Below are positions 7,805-17,922 of a DNA stretch of 64,000 nucleotides, piece after piece (the stretch's first letter is position 1; every line of letters begins with the position of its first letter). Source of the stretch: Cyanobacteria bacterium REEB67 (GTDB lineage Bacteria; Cyanobacteriota; Vampirovibrionia; Obscuribacterales; Obscuribacteraceae); contig JAGXAB010000013.1 of assembly GCA_018971775.1 (NCBI GenBank), forward strand, positions 1 through 64,000. The letters are read 5' to 3'. The position numbers and the translations under genes are program-made. A model generated the notes under the pieces. The model ran no database searches. It was not told the origin of the DNA and worked only from the letters and a program-made list of their open reading frames with translations.

Positions 7805-8337
7805 AAAACGTTATTCCCATCGGTCTTGTCTACAAAGGTGCAAGAGAGGACGGTAGTCACGACTACGAAGTATTTTTTGACGCGGACGTCCCGGCACCGG
7901 CCAGACTCACAGTCTTGAAGCGATCCCTGGACGAATCTGGCAATGATGCCCCAGAAATAGTGACATCATTAGATAAATCAACAAACGAATCACTGATAAA
8001 AGCAGTAGAAGATTTTGACAAAGCCGGCCACACTTTTATGCTTGAGCATGGCCCTGTGACCGCTCAGGCGCCGCTGACGGTGCCACCACCAATGAGGCCT
8101 ATTGCACTGCACTACTTGCCCGCTCTAAAAGAAGGAAGGCACCAATCTATTCTTTCCATGCTGCAAAGAAACAACAGCATCAAAAAATATTCTTTTGATG
8201 TATCACCCAGACCAGGCGTCGGCGTGCGCTACCCCAACGAACTTTTCAACGACCTGGGTGGCTGTATAGATTTAGCGAAGCCGCTTCTCGATGCTATTCG
8301 CAATTTTTTCATCGCCGGTCAACCGGATTTGAAATAG
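7801..8337 (+). CDS. hypothetical protein coupled to the peptidase remnant, possible immunity-type partner
   Basis: A 178-residue protein of unknown family. Its ATG overlaps the stop of the peptidase remnant by four bases (ATGA), the usual sign of translational coupling. The body begins NVIPIGLVYKGAREDGSHDY, has a proline-rich centre (APLTVPPPMRP) and lacks a signal peptide or membrane helix. It is uninterrupted, in contrast to the broken genes just upstream. A toxin-immunity pairing would explain why this gene stays intact while its partner decays. That is inference from arrangement alone. Confidence 0.55.
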   Translation: MKNVIPIGLVYKGAREDGSHDYEVFFDADVPAPARLTVLKRSLDESGNDAPEIVTSLDKSTNESLIKAVEDFDKAGHTFMLEHGPVTAQAPLTVPPPMRPIALHYLPALKEGRHQSILSMLQRNNSIKKYSFDVSPRPGVGVRYPNELFNDLGGCIDLAKPLLDAIRNFFIAGQPDLK

Positions 8338-8345
8338 CTGGCTGC

Positions 8346-8449
8346 ATGGCACCGCCAATAGTATCAGACACAATTTATGGCCACCAAGGCACTTATTATT
8401 GTCGTTGAACACACAGTTCTCGCGGTCACTCCATCTATCCCAAAAATGC
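8346..8449 (+). repeat. 104-bp direct repeat, copy 2
   Basis: Second copy of the segment at 6780-6883. It starts 9 bp after the stop of the preceding gene and encodes MAPPIVSDTIYGHQGTYYCR before an in-frame TGA; beyond that stop the same frame still reads THSSRGHSIYPKNA. It is therefore a dead gene start. The 8450-8676 stretch that follows shows no convincing gene. Confidence 0.75.
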
Positions 8450-8676
8450 GGCTAGCTTACACAGTGATGCCTGAAACCAGTCTAGAATCAGGCATCACAA
8501 TGTCACGCCGCACAATGCTCTCGATTAATTTATATCCCCCCCTCATTCATGCACGCGAGGCGAGTCAGCTCAACCAAAATGTAAAGTGTCGAATCTCTGT
8601 TCGCTTACGTTTCTCTTCGTATTTCTAAAACTTGAGGGCGTTGTGAGGGTGAACATTCCACAACCCCTTTAAAAAT

Positions 8677-8752
8677 TGGCACCCCCGGAGCGATTCGAAC
8701 GCCCGACACCCTCCTTAGGACGGAGGTGTTCTATCCCCTGAACTACGGGGGC
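8677..8752 (-). tRNA. tRNA-Arg (anticodon CCT)
   Basis: The reverse strand folds as a full cloverleaf: acceptor GCCCCCG with CGGGGGT (one G-U pair at the end), a D arm with GTTC/GAAC, anticodon stem CCTCC/GGAGG around loop GTCCTAA (anticodon CCT), and T arm GGGCG-TTCGAAT-CGCTC. Discriminator G73 is followed by an encoded CCA. It reads the AGG codon. It sits at the border between the accessory region to the left and core genes to the right, as tRNA genes often do beside integrated elements. Confidence 0.93.
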
Positions 8753-8896
8753 ACATTTTAAAAGCATAGCATCTAGCACGATTACTATGAAACCCACAAG
8801 CAAAGAATATAGACAGCATATGCAGAACGCCCACTATCAGGCTCAATCGTCCTCCTGACATTCCTGGATAACGATGCTGTCCTTTATGTCCAGTCC

Positions 8897-9979
<1,083 letters not shown>

Positions 9980-10212
9980 CTGAAGGTATTCTCTATTTGC
10001 CAAGGCCCAATCGTATCATTATACAAGCAGTTTGCACGCCAGGTGAGTAGCAGCAATTTCGGCAGAGTTTGATTCATTTCAGAGCAAAACAGTCTCTTGG
10101 GGAGCACCATATTCAGTGGCTTGAACATTGACGGTGCGCCCACCCCAGGCTGGTTGGTGCATTTGCAACCGCAGTCAGCACCGCTGCAAAAGCGCTGTTT
10201 GCATCGCAGCGA

Positions 10213-13005
10213 CTAACCGAGATGATCCGAAACTTCTTGTGGCCATTTGCCAGTGGAAAGATACTGGACAAGATTCCAGGCAGATTGCCGCAGCCAGACC
10301 AGAGCGCAAGCAAGCAGGATGAATGTTGCCAGAAGAGAGAGATAAAAACCATTCCTCAGACTCTCCGGCTCATAATTAAAATCGATCAGATGAGCGCCCT
10401 TCTCGAGATAAACGGCGCGCATAAAGCCATTGGCACGGTACATCGGCACAGGCCTTGTATCGACTACAGCATGCCAGCCCGGATAAAAGCGATCGTTGAG
10501 GACAAAAAATCCAGCCTCCGGCACATTTGCCGAAAGCGATAAATGTTCGGGTTCATCGCGAAGGAAAGCGACTGTAGTTTTTGCACCGGCCTCGGCCATT
10601 TTATCTTCGGGCACATTTTCAACAGCATCTTTGGCAAACTTGGGAGCACCCATACTTGCAGCGGCAGCGGCACCAGCACCAGCACCAGCACCTGAACCCG
10701 CCCCCACACCCACACCTGCACCCGCGCCATCCATTATAGCCCGAGCCCTGCTATCAGCGTTATCACCAAAATTAAGCGGGTCGGTCGAGATATCAGTTTT
10801 TACATCGAGCTCAACTAGGACATTCTTAGCAAGCTCAGCGCCGACAGCGTCATCAACCGGCGCCATGACCGCCTTTACCACTTCATCCTGTTTGGCTATG
10901 GTGCGATAGTTGGTGCTAAAAAATGCTCTCGGTCTGCTCACGAGTACTTCATAGATTCTGTAATTGAGCGGTATATCCTGGTGCACCAGTCTGAAACCGC
11001 TGCTATTTAGAAGATTGACCGGCCCTTTCGTATTGACGATCTGAGTCGAGACAAATCTCGTGCCGGTGATCAAACAAAAGCGCGCCAGCTCGCAATCGGA
11101 CATATTCTTTTTATCGACATTTGAAGTATGCAGAGTCTTGAGAAAAAGGCTTCGATAGTCCTGATTTTCGGATGACTCATAACCGAAGCCGACTCGCAAT
11201 TTCTGGTCGATAGCCGTGTTTGGCAGGCAAAGCTCCCGCGTATATTGCATGAAGGGCTCGCCGACTTGATTGGGATAGCGCGGCACATAACCCGAGGCGA
11301 CTTTGAGCGGATCAAAATAGAGCGGCATAAATCTGCTTGCGATCGGGTCATGGATGCGTGGCTCTATTTCCTTCAAGCGCTCATGCAGCCCGGACTTTTT
11401 AGCAAAATATCCAGTCGCCACTGTCTTTGGCGCGTATTTCATCGCCGGTACAAAAATACTGGCTCCCAAAAGCAGCACCATCAGCAGTGCCAGATGCTGA
11501 GCCGAGATTTTGAGCGAATCTTTAAAAATGATGGCGGCACAGACAACCAGGCCGATGCAAGAAGTGACCAGTAGCGAAATGCCCAGGTCATGCACGAGAG
11601 CCGGCGGCAGAGCTTTGGGAAAATTGGTCAGATGGGCGGCGACGAATCTGCTGGCCAGGACAAAGGTCGCCGCCACCGCCAGCAGTACCAGCCAGAAGGC
11701 AGTCAAACTGCGCTTCTGCCAGTTTCTCACCCCGTCTTCACCGAGTATGAAAACTCCACGACTGCCGGCCACTGCCGCAAAGAAAATGACGACGATGAGA
11801 AGTTTGCAGGGATAGCGCAGCACAGACAAAAAAGGTACGGCTTTCAACAACAGAGAAGAAACCGGACCAAACTTGCCGATAGCGAGCACCAGCGATATGC
11901 AAAACCCGCCAAAGACAAGGAACCTTTCTTTAAAAGTTTTATCGCCCAGACCGAGCAGAGCAAAACTGACGGCGACCGGACCGATCAAAGCCGAAGGCAA
12001 AAATGGATAGTGACTGGGGCGCGATGCCACCAGTTTCATGAAGTGCGAGGTCGGCTGTTGCAAGTCACCGAGTGGCTGAGGGCAGAGCATACAGAGCAGG
12101 TCATACCAGTTTGACGACCAGTTAAAGACATGCTCGAGGGCCAGCCCGTTGGCGCGGGGGGAAAGTTTGCTCCATTCATAGACCGGCAAAAGGATGATCG
12201 CGCTGAGCAATATACCAAGCACCATGGCGCCGATTTGCCAGACGAAGGGTGCGATGCGACTGCGCCAGCCGGTATCACCGACGACACCAGCACTATTATC
12301 AGCGTCAGCCCCCGCAACTTCTTCGACGGGCGCAGCCAATTTGCTAAAGGGCTTCAGCCAGCCAAGCAATAAAAAGACCGCGGTGGTGCCGAGCAAAGCG
12401 AGCATCGCCACAAACACTTCCGGTCTGCCGGCCATAATCGTCCAGTGGACCGAGAGCGCGCACAAAACTACGAAGCCGCAGCGAGCCGCCCGAGATAACC
12501 CAGGACGAGCGATAGCCAGCAAAGCATACATGGCGATCATCGCCCAGCAGGCGCTGCCCGGCAAGCTGTAGTTGGCCGAGAGCGACATCATGTAACCGTT
12601 CAAAGCCATGAGCAGGCCGCAAAAAGCAGCCGCCGCCACGCCCCAGCCCAGGCTTTCAATCAGCAAAAAACCACCGACAAAGGCGGCCAGTTGCTGGACC
12701 AGCATGATCAGAGCAAGCGCCTGACTGTAGGGCAGCCAGACAAAGAGAAAATTTGGGACGTAAAAAATGCCGGGCGAGGGATTGGCCAGCTGGGGCATGC
12801 CGGCGTAGCAATATGGATTCCACAGGGGCAGATGCCCCTTGCGGTAGGCCTCGGCTATTACGCGGGTAAAGGGCTCGAAATAGAAGGTGTGATCAGAAGC
12901 GTAATATTCACGGCCGCAAAAAAGCAGCGGCGAGTAGTACACGCCAAGCAGAACGGCAGTCAGACAGAACCATGTCCAAAAGCTCGAGAACAGCTTTCTG
13001 GTCAC
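10213..13005 (-). CDS. YfhO-family polytopic membrane protein
   Basis: A 930-residue protein of the bacterial YfhO type: a GT-C-like set of about 12-14 transmembrane helices and a large extracytoplasmic C-terminal part. Recognisable features are the first loop (YYSPLLFCGREYYASDH) and LWNPYCYAGMPQLANPSPG, which matches the family signature, and a C-terminal beta-rich region with VPEAGFFVLNDRFYPGWHA. The family is linked to glycosyl transfer onto envelope polymers (lipoteichoic acid in Firmicutes); the substrate here is unknown. A Gly/Ala/Val-rich low-complexity insertion lies near residues 755-785. GTG start at 13005, 3 bp after the nuoN stop, so it is probably co-transcribed with nuoN. The last hydrophobic helix is near the C-terminus. 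Confidence 0.85.
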   Translation of the reverse strand: MTRKLFSSFWTWFCLTAVLLGVYYSPLLFCGREYYASDHTFYFEPFTRVIAEAYRKGHLPLWNPYCYAGMPQLANPSPGIFYVPNFLFVWLPYSQALALIMLVQQLAAFVGGFLLIESLGWGVAAAAFCGLLMALNGYMMSLSANYSLPGSACWAMIAMYALLAIARPGLSRAARCGFVVLCALSVHWTIMAGRPEVFVAMLALLGTTAVFLLLGWLKPFSKLAAPVEEVAGADADNSAGVVGDTGWRSRIAPFVWQIGAMVLGILLSAIILLPVYEWSKLSPRANGLALEHVFNWSSNWYDLLCMLCPQPLGDLQQPTSHFMKLVASRPSHYPFLPSALIGPVAVSFALLGLGDKTFKERFLVFGGFCISLVLAIGKFGPVSSLLLKAVPFLSVLRYPCKLLIVVIFFAAVAGSRGVFILGEDGVRNWQKRSLTAFWLVLLAVAATFVLASRFVAAHLTNFPKALPPALVHDLGISLLVTSCIGLVVCAAIIFKDSLKISAQHLALLMVLLLGASIFVPAMKYAPKTVATGYFAKKSGLHERLKEIEPRIHDPIASRFMPLYFDPLKVASGYVPRYPNQVGEPFMQYTRELCLPNTAIDQKLRVGFGYESSENQDYRSLFLKTLHTSNVDKKNMSDCELARFCLITGTRFVSTQIVNTKGPVNLLNSSGFRLVHQDIPLNYRIYEVLVSRPRAFFSTNYRTIAKQDEVVKAVMAPVDDAVGAELAKNVLVELDVKTDISTDPLNFGDNADSRARAIMDGAGAGVGVGAGSGAGAGAGAAAAASMGAPKFAKDAVENVPEDKMAEAGAKTTVAFLRDEPEHLSLSANVPEAGFFVLNDRFYPGWHAVVDTRPVPMYRANGFMRAVYLEKGAHLIDFNYEPESLRNGFYLSLLATFILLACALVWLRQSAWNLVQYLSTGKWPQEVSDHLG

Positions 13006-13008
13006 AAG

Positions 13009-14571
13009 TTAGTGCGTGCCGCTGCCCGGCAGATAGCCAACGGGGACGCTCTCCTGGACGATGCCGGCGACGGCATTTTTCGAAACCGTCATCAGGCCGT
13101 TGACCGAAACAGTACCGGCGGCAGCGACGAGAACGGCGCAGATGAGAAGCGCGATGGCCGGAGCTTCCTGCGGGCTGCCCAGGTAGGGTCTTGGCTGGTT
13201 CGGCGCGGAGAGGGCGGCGACCTTTTCAGAGGGTTCGGGCACAATCATCAAAATCACTACGCGGGTGTAGTAATAGATGGCCGGTACCGAGGTAAGCAAG
13301 GCGACGGTGACAAGCACCCAGCCCATGGGCATGCCGAGGAAAGGCTGCGTGATCTGGGAGCCGGCAGCAAAGATAAACACTTTGGCAAAAAATCCGGCGG
13401 GAGGGATGGGCAAACCGGCCAGGTTGAGCAAGCAGAGCGACATGCCGATGGCGACAAGCGGACGCTTGCGGATCAATCCGGCGTAGTCTTCGATGCGGTC
13501 GGAGCCGGTCTCGTTAGTGAAGAGGATGGCACCGGCAAAAGCGCCGAGATTCATCAAACCGTAAGCCATGATGTAGAAGATCATTGCCGAGAGACCACTG
13601 GCGGTGGTGGCAACTAAACCAATCAAGATGTAGCCGACATGCGCGATAGAAGAATAGGCGAGCATGCGCTTGAAAGAGTTTTGAGCCAGAGCGATCAAGT
13701 TGCCGCCAATCATAGAAAGGATGGCCAGGGCGCAGAGCATCGGGCCCCACTCGACCTGAGACTGGGAAAATACAGTCGTCAAAAGTCTGATCGCTACAAC
13801 AAAGCCGCCGGCTTTAGAGCCGATCGAAAGGAAAGCGGTAACCGGTGTCGGCGCGCCTTCATAAACGTCCGGCGTCCACATGTGGAAGGGCACGATCGAG
13901 AGCTTGAAGCCGATGGCGCTCAAAACAAGGGCCAGGATGAGGAAGTGGAAGAAGGTCGGTCCGCCGGTGGCCTGTGCCGATAGCGTATCGCGGATGGTTT
14001 CGAAAGAAGTCGATCCCGAAATGCCATACAAGAATGAAAGGGCGTAGAGCAAAGTGGCGGTGACGGCAGCGGTGGAGAGCAGGTATTTTAGCGAAGCTTC
14101 GCCGCTCTTCAAGCTGTGCTTGGTGAAACCGGCGAGGAGGACGCAGCAGATACTCAGAGTTTCGAGAGAAACAAAGAGCATGATCAGGTCGGTCGAGCCG
14201 GCCAAGAAGATGTTGGCCAGGATGGCGGTGAGGATGATGGCGTAGTATTCGCCGCGATTTTTGCCGAAATTTTGGTCATAGCCCATCGACATCAAAACGA
14301 CGATGATGCCGACGACAACCGATATAAGACTGATGGTAGAAAAGAGCGGGTCGATGGTAAATACGCCGCCAAAAAGCTTTTCGTTGACGGTCATGCGGGA
14401 AAAGATGACGGCTCCGGCGCCGACCAGCGTGGCCAGACTGACAAGCGGCGTCACCGCTTTGTATTTCGGTGCAAGCAAATTCCACAAGGCGGCAAATAAA
14501 ATGCCTGCCACAAGAATAAACTCAGGCAACATTTGCCCGAGCGCTCGATAGTATTCCTGAATTCCGCCCAT
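13009..14571 (-). CDS. nuoN: NADH-quinone oxidoreductase subunit N
   Basis: A 520-residue, 14-helix antiporter-like subunit of respiratory complex I (NuoN/NdhB). Diagnostic stretches include LFVSLETLSICCVLLAGF, SIVPFHMWTPDVYEGAP with the PVTAF segment, KRMLAYSSIAHVGY, and LNLAGLPIPPAGFFAKVFIF. It takes part in proton pumping coupled to quinone reduction in the membrane. Length is normal. A GGGGA sequence about 9 nt upstream of the ATG can serve as ribosome-binding site. Unusually no nuoL, nuoM or nuoK lies next to it in this window; the upstream neighbour is the divergent carA and the downstream one is the YfhO gene. Confidence 0.95.
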   Translation of the reverse strand: MGGIQEYYRALGQMLPEFILVAGILFAALWNLLAPKYKAVTPLVSLATLVGAGAVIFSRMTVNEKLFGGVFTIDPLFSTISLISVVVGIIVVLMSMGYDQNFGKNRGEYYAIILTAILANIFLAGSTDLIMLFVSLETLSICCVLLAGFTKHSLKSGEASLKYLLSTAAVTATLLYALSFLYGISGSTSFETIRDTLSAQATGGPTFFHFLILALVLSAIGFKLSIVPFHMWTPDVYEGAPTPVTAFLSIGSKAGGFVVAIRLLTTVFSQSQVEWGPMLCALAILSMIGGNLIALAQNSFKRMLAYSSIAHVGYILIGLVATTASGLSAMIFYIMAYGLMNLGAFAGAILFTNETGSDRIEDYAGLIRKRPLVAIGMSLCLLNLAGLPIPPAGFFAKVFIFAAGSQITQPFLGMPMGWVLVTVALLTSVPAIYYYTRVVILMIVPEPSEKVAALSAPNQPRPYLGSPQEAPAIALLICAVLVAAAGTVSVNGLMTVSKNAVAGIVQESVPVGYLPGSGTH

Positions 14572-14769
14572 TTGAGATATCCCCTTTCCCTTTGGCCCTC
14601 AATTCTACATAGCCTGAGGGGGCTGGTGGGGTGCTGCGGTGAGATCAATTACTAAGCTTTGCTTCAGCTTCACCCAGATGCTCATATTGACAGCCATCTC
14701 AAAGTGGGCGCTAAAGGGCTTTTATCTCCCGTGCGGGCCGATGCACGCAAGAAAGACACAATCTTTGGG

Positions 14770-14874
14770 TAAGATATATCTTACAGTCACTATTTTCTCG
14801 GTATAAAAAATTCTTACGATCTAAATAGTACTTACGATTCAGGTCATGGCACGAATCAGATATTGTTCTTACGA
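14770..14874 (+). promoter_or_regulatory. palindrome and three CTTACGA repeats upstream of carA
   Basis: A perfect 14-bp palindrome TAAGATATATCTTA lies at 14770-14783. It is followed by three copies of CTTACGA at 14813, 14831 and 14868 (spacing 18 and 37 bp). The segment is AT-rich and ends 40 bp before the chosen carA start. It probably contains the carA promoter and operator sites. The bases 14572-14769 show nothing else clear. Confidence 0.4.
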
Positions 14875-14913
14875 GTGGTATCAGTCAATTTTCCAAGAGA
14901 CCAAAGCAACAGC

Positions 14914-16101
14914 ATGTACGAAACGGCACAAGGCCTGGCGATAGGCAAAAACGGACAACTTACAATTAAAAAAAGCCGGCCGGCGGCACTGCTGATGCTT
15001 GAGGACGGCACCTTATACAAAGGACTGGCCTTCGGCCTCGAGCAAAGTATGGCCTTCGGCGAGCTCGTGTTTAACACCAGCTTGACCGGCTATCAAGAAA
15101 TCCTCACCGACCCGAGCTATGCCGGGCAGGTTGTCACTCTCACCTATCCAGAGATCGGCAATTACGGCGTCAACGATATCGATGTCGAATCGCGCCAGAT
15201 TTTCGCCCGCGGTCTTGTCGTGCGCAATCTATCCCGCATCCACAGCAATTTTAGAGCAACGGCCAGCCTTGATCATTATTTGAAGAGGGCAAACATCTGC
15301 GGCATATCCGATGTCGATACACGAGCTATCACCAGGCATATCCGTGACAACGGCGCCATGCGCTGCCTGATCACGAGCCATGAGGCACACACGGATATTT
15401 ACGACGAAAAGGTAGCGGCGGAGCTGATCGCCCTGGTCAAAGCCAGTCCGCTCATGGAAGGCCTGGACTTGACTGGCGAAGTAAGCTGCGAAAAGCCCTA
15501 CACGATTGGCAGCGGCAAGTGGAAAGTAGCCGTGCTCGACTTTGGTTGCAAGCAAAACATCCTCCGTTCGCTCACCGCGCGTGATATCACAGCCACCGTT
15601 TATCCAGCCCGCACCCCCGCTAAAGAAATACTGGCCACACATCCGGACGGCATTTTTCTCTCCAATGGCCCCGGCGATCCGGCCGCCTGCGCCGATATCC
15701 TTGCTGAGATACCGCAGTTGATCCAATCGCGTATTCCGATTTTTGGCATTTGCCTCGGCCACCAGTTGCTCTCTATCGCCCTGGGCGGCAGCACTTACAA
15801 GCTAAAATTCGGCCACCGCGGCGGGAATCAGCCGGTCAAAGACTTGACCACTGGCAAGATCGAAATCACCGCCCAGAACCACGGCTTCGCCGTCGATGAG
15901 AAGTCCCTGCCCGACAGCCTCGAGCTCACTCACATAAATTTGAACGACCTTTCAGTGGAAGGTTTCCGCCATAAGGAACTTCCGATCTTCGCGGTGCAAT
16001 ATCACCCCGAAGCCTGCCCCGGACCGCACGATTCTAATTATCTCTTCGACAGATTTGCCAGTTTGATTGAGTCACATCAACAGGTCGGCAAAGGGAAATA
16101 G
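14914..16101 (+). CDS. carA: carbamoyl-phosphate synthase small (glutaminase) subunit
   Basis: A 395-residue subunit that hydrolyses glutamine and passes ammonia to CarB to make carbamoyl phosphate for pyrimidines and arginine. The N-terminal CPSase domain starts AALLMLEDGTLYKGLAFG and contains GELVFNTSLTGYQEILTDPS. The class I amidotransferase domain has the nucleophile motif GICLGHQLLSIALGG and the catalytic His/Glu in QYHPEACPGPHDS. The frame is open from a TTG at 14863; I prefer the ATG at 14914, still about 20 residues longer than the usual N-terminus. The partner carB lies about 40 kb away at 56510. The HAD gene follows after 9 bp. Confidence 0.95.
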   Translation: MYETAQGLAIGKNGQLTIKKSRPAALLMLEDGTLYKGLAFGLEQSMAFGELVFNTSLTGYQEILTDPSYAGQVVTLTYPEIGNYGVNDIDVESRQIFARGLVVRNLSRIHSNFRATASLDHYLKRANICGISDVDTRAITRHIRDNGAMRCLITSHEAHTDIYDEKVAAELIALVKASPLMEGLDLTGEVSCEKPYTIGSGKWKVAVLDFGCKQNILRSLTARDITATVYPARTPAKEILATHPDGIFLSNGPGDPAACADILAEIPQLIQSRIPIFGICLGHQLLSIALGGSTYKLKFGHRGGNQPVKDLTTGKIEITAQNHGFAVDEKSLPDSLELTHINLNDLSVEGFRHKELPIFAVQYHPEACPGPHDSNYLFDRFASLIESHQQVGKGK

Positions 16102-16110
16102 GCATGCACA

Positions 16111-16812
16111 TTGTATAAACTGGCGATCTTTGATTTTGACGGCACACTGGTAGATTCCACCCCAGGCATCGTAGACGTGATGAAGGTGGTGATCGACGAA
16201 TACAAATTTGAAGCCCCGATGCTCGATGTCTGGCGCAACCTGGTCGGTGTGCCCCTGCCCAGACAGATGGAGATCATCCTGCCCGGCCGCGGGCCGGAAT
16301 TTCACCTGGAAGTGGCCGACCGCTACCGGGCCATCTATGACGGTATGGCAATTGAGATCTGCCCGCCTTTCCCGCATCTGATGGCCATGCTCAACGAGCT
16401 GCAGGAGAAAGGCGTGCACGTCACGATTGCCTCCTCCAAGCGCAGCCACCTGGTCCAGGTCGTCCTCGATCACCACGGCATCGCCCATCACTTCAAGCTG
16501 GTGGTCGGCGCCCAGGACGTCACCAATCACAAGCCGCACCCCGAATCTGTCCATCACATCCTCAAACACCTGACGATAGATCCGGCCGATGCCGTCGTCA
16601 TCGGCGACGCTTCCTACGACCTGGACATGGCCAGAAATGCCGGCGTCGATGCCATTGGTGTAACCAGCGGCATCCACAGTCGCGAAGTGCTCTTACTGTC
16701 CGAGCCAAGACACATAGTCAACGGCCTGGAAGAAGTAGTGCCACTTATTCTCGAGGGCCGCAGCCCGATTGCTTCATCGCTACCGCTGCCGATCATTAAA
16801 GAACAAAAGTAA
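16111..16812 (+). CDS. HAD-superfamily phosphatase, phosphoglycolate-phosphatase-like
   Basis: A 233-residue haloacid-dehalogenase hydrolase with all four motifs: DFDGTLVDST (motif I, nucleophile Asp), IASSKR (motif II), the NHKPHPES segment with the motif III Lys, and VIGDASYDLDMA (motif IV). The helical cap sits between motifs I and II, as in Gph/PpaX proteins. Likely substrate is a small phosphate ester such as phosphoglycolate, but the cap does not let me decide. TTG start at 16111, because the only nearby ATG (16104) is followed by an in-frame stop after four codons. It lies 9 bp downstream of carA and is probably in the same transcript. Confidence 0.85.
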   Translation: MYKLAIFDFDGTLVDSTPGIVDVMKVVIDEYKFEAPMLDVWRNLVGVPLPRQMEIILPGRGPEFHLEVADRYRAIYDGMAIEICPPFPHLMAMLNELQEKGVHVTIASSKRSHLVQVVLDHHGIAHHFKLVVGAQDVTNHKPHPESVHHILKHLTIDPADAVVIGDASYDLDMARNAGVDAIGVTSGIHSREVLLLSEPRHIVNGLEEVVPLILEGRSPIASSLPLPIIKEQK

Positions 16813-16950
16813 GCAGCTCGCCATCCTATCTATAGATATTTATTATTTACGCAAGGGCCTAAGGTTAACTGAGTCCAACTGGCAACCGCATTGTTTTTGA
16901 TAGCATAAGGCGTTGCTCAGCGCGGCGCTGGCACAAAACGGTGGAAAAAT

Positions 16951-17922
16951 ATGAACCCGGGCGGCAGACTTCTTTTAGCAGCCACGGCGGCTTTGACGGC
17001 CGTTACCTGGCCACACCCCGCAATCAGTGCCGATGCGACCACTCCGGCTGCGACTACGTCTGCAGTGCAGGCTGCTCCGGCGACTGCAGCTCCAAATACA
17101 GATGGCGAACCGACCGTGCCCACCGAGCGCATCCTGCTCAAACCGGGCAAGTCTCTGTCGGTCAACATGGCCACCGAAGACATTATCTGTACCAATGATT
17201 GCGACCTGGCGCGCAGGCAGAGAGAAAGCTATCCGGATAGCCCCGAGGCTAGTTTTATCTACGCCGTCGCCCTCAGTCGCACCAGTCACGTCGAAGACGC
17301 CCTCAAAGAAGTGAGACGGGCGCGCAAACTGGCAGAGAAGCAGGGTGGTCCAAGCTATTTCGACAAGATGATCGACACCTACGAAAACATGCTCGGCTAT
17401 TATCCGGATGACAATCAGGTGCGTTATCACCTGGCCTGGGCCTATTACATGAAGGCTTACGTGCTGGCCAAATACTCGCACCAGCCCGCTTACAAAGAGT
17501 GGGTAGCGGCCGAAACGGCTAATACCGGCATTTCAACAGAAAATAAAGAGGCCGGCACTACCGGTAGCGGCACCGACGTCTTAAAAGATATGCACAAAGC
17601 ATCCAGCACCATATCCAGTGCAGCACCGCAGGCAATACCGCAAGTACAGAAATACTATCAACTGGCCACTGCTAAGCTCGACGATCTGCTTGCCCGCGAC
17701 CCCAAAGATACCTGGGCGCGCGTCTACCGCGCTTTCTTGAAAGCCGAGGCCGGTGGCGATTTGCAGACAGCTATGAGCGAATGGCAAAAAGTGCGCGACG
17801 AACAACCGAATAATCCGGCCGCCTATTTTTTCCTGGGCGAGGGTTATTTAAAACAGGGCAATCTCAAGGAATGCCTGAGCAATGTTTCCAGGGCCATTGC
17901 TTTGCGGGCGGTGGGTAACTGA
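16951..17922 (+). CDS. exported TPR protein preceding the lpt genes
   Basis: A 323-residue protein. A signal peptide (RLLLAATAALTAVTWPHPAISA) is followed by a Thr/Ala-rich linker and then TPR-like helix pairs (PEASFIYAVALSRTSHVEDA, NQVRYHLAWAYYMKAY and AAYFFLGEGYLKQGNLKEC). A GGTGGA ribosome-binding site precedes the ATG. The stop overlaps the start of lptC (TGATG), so translation is coupled and the protein may assist lipopolysaccharide export or envelope assembly. That is inference from position; no catalytic motif is visible. Confidence 0.8.
   Translation: MNPGGRLLLAATAALTAVTWPHPAISADATTPAATTSAVQAAPATAAPNTDGEPTVPTERILLKPGKSLSVNMATEDIICTNDCDLARRQRESYPDSPEASFIYAVALSRTSHVEDALKEVRRARKLAEKQGGPSYFDKMIDTYENMLGYYPDDNQVRYHLAWAYYMKAYVLAKYSHQPAYKEWVAAETANTGISTENKEAGTTGSGTDVLKDMHKASSTISSAAPQAIPQVQKYYQLATAKLDDLLARDPKDTWARVYRAFLKAEAGGDLQTAMSEWQKVRDEQPNNPAAYFFLGEGYLKQGNLKECLSNVSRAIALRAVGN

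Noticed and set aside
8377-8628. 83-codon open frame after the second direct repeat
   Set aside because: It runs out of frame through the repeated module, and has no ribosome-binding site or protein-like pattern.
10496-10909. Plus-strand Ala/Pro-rich frame of 137 codons
   Set aside because: It is the antisense shadow of the Gly/Ala-rich insertion in the YfhO gene.
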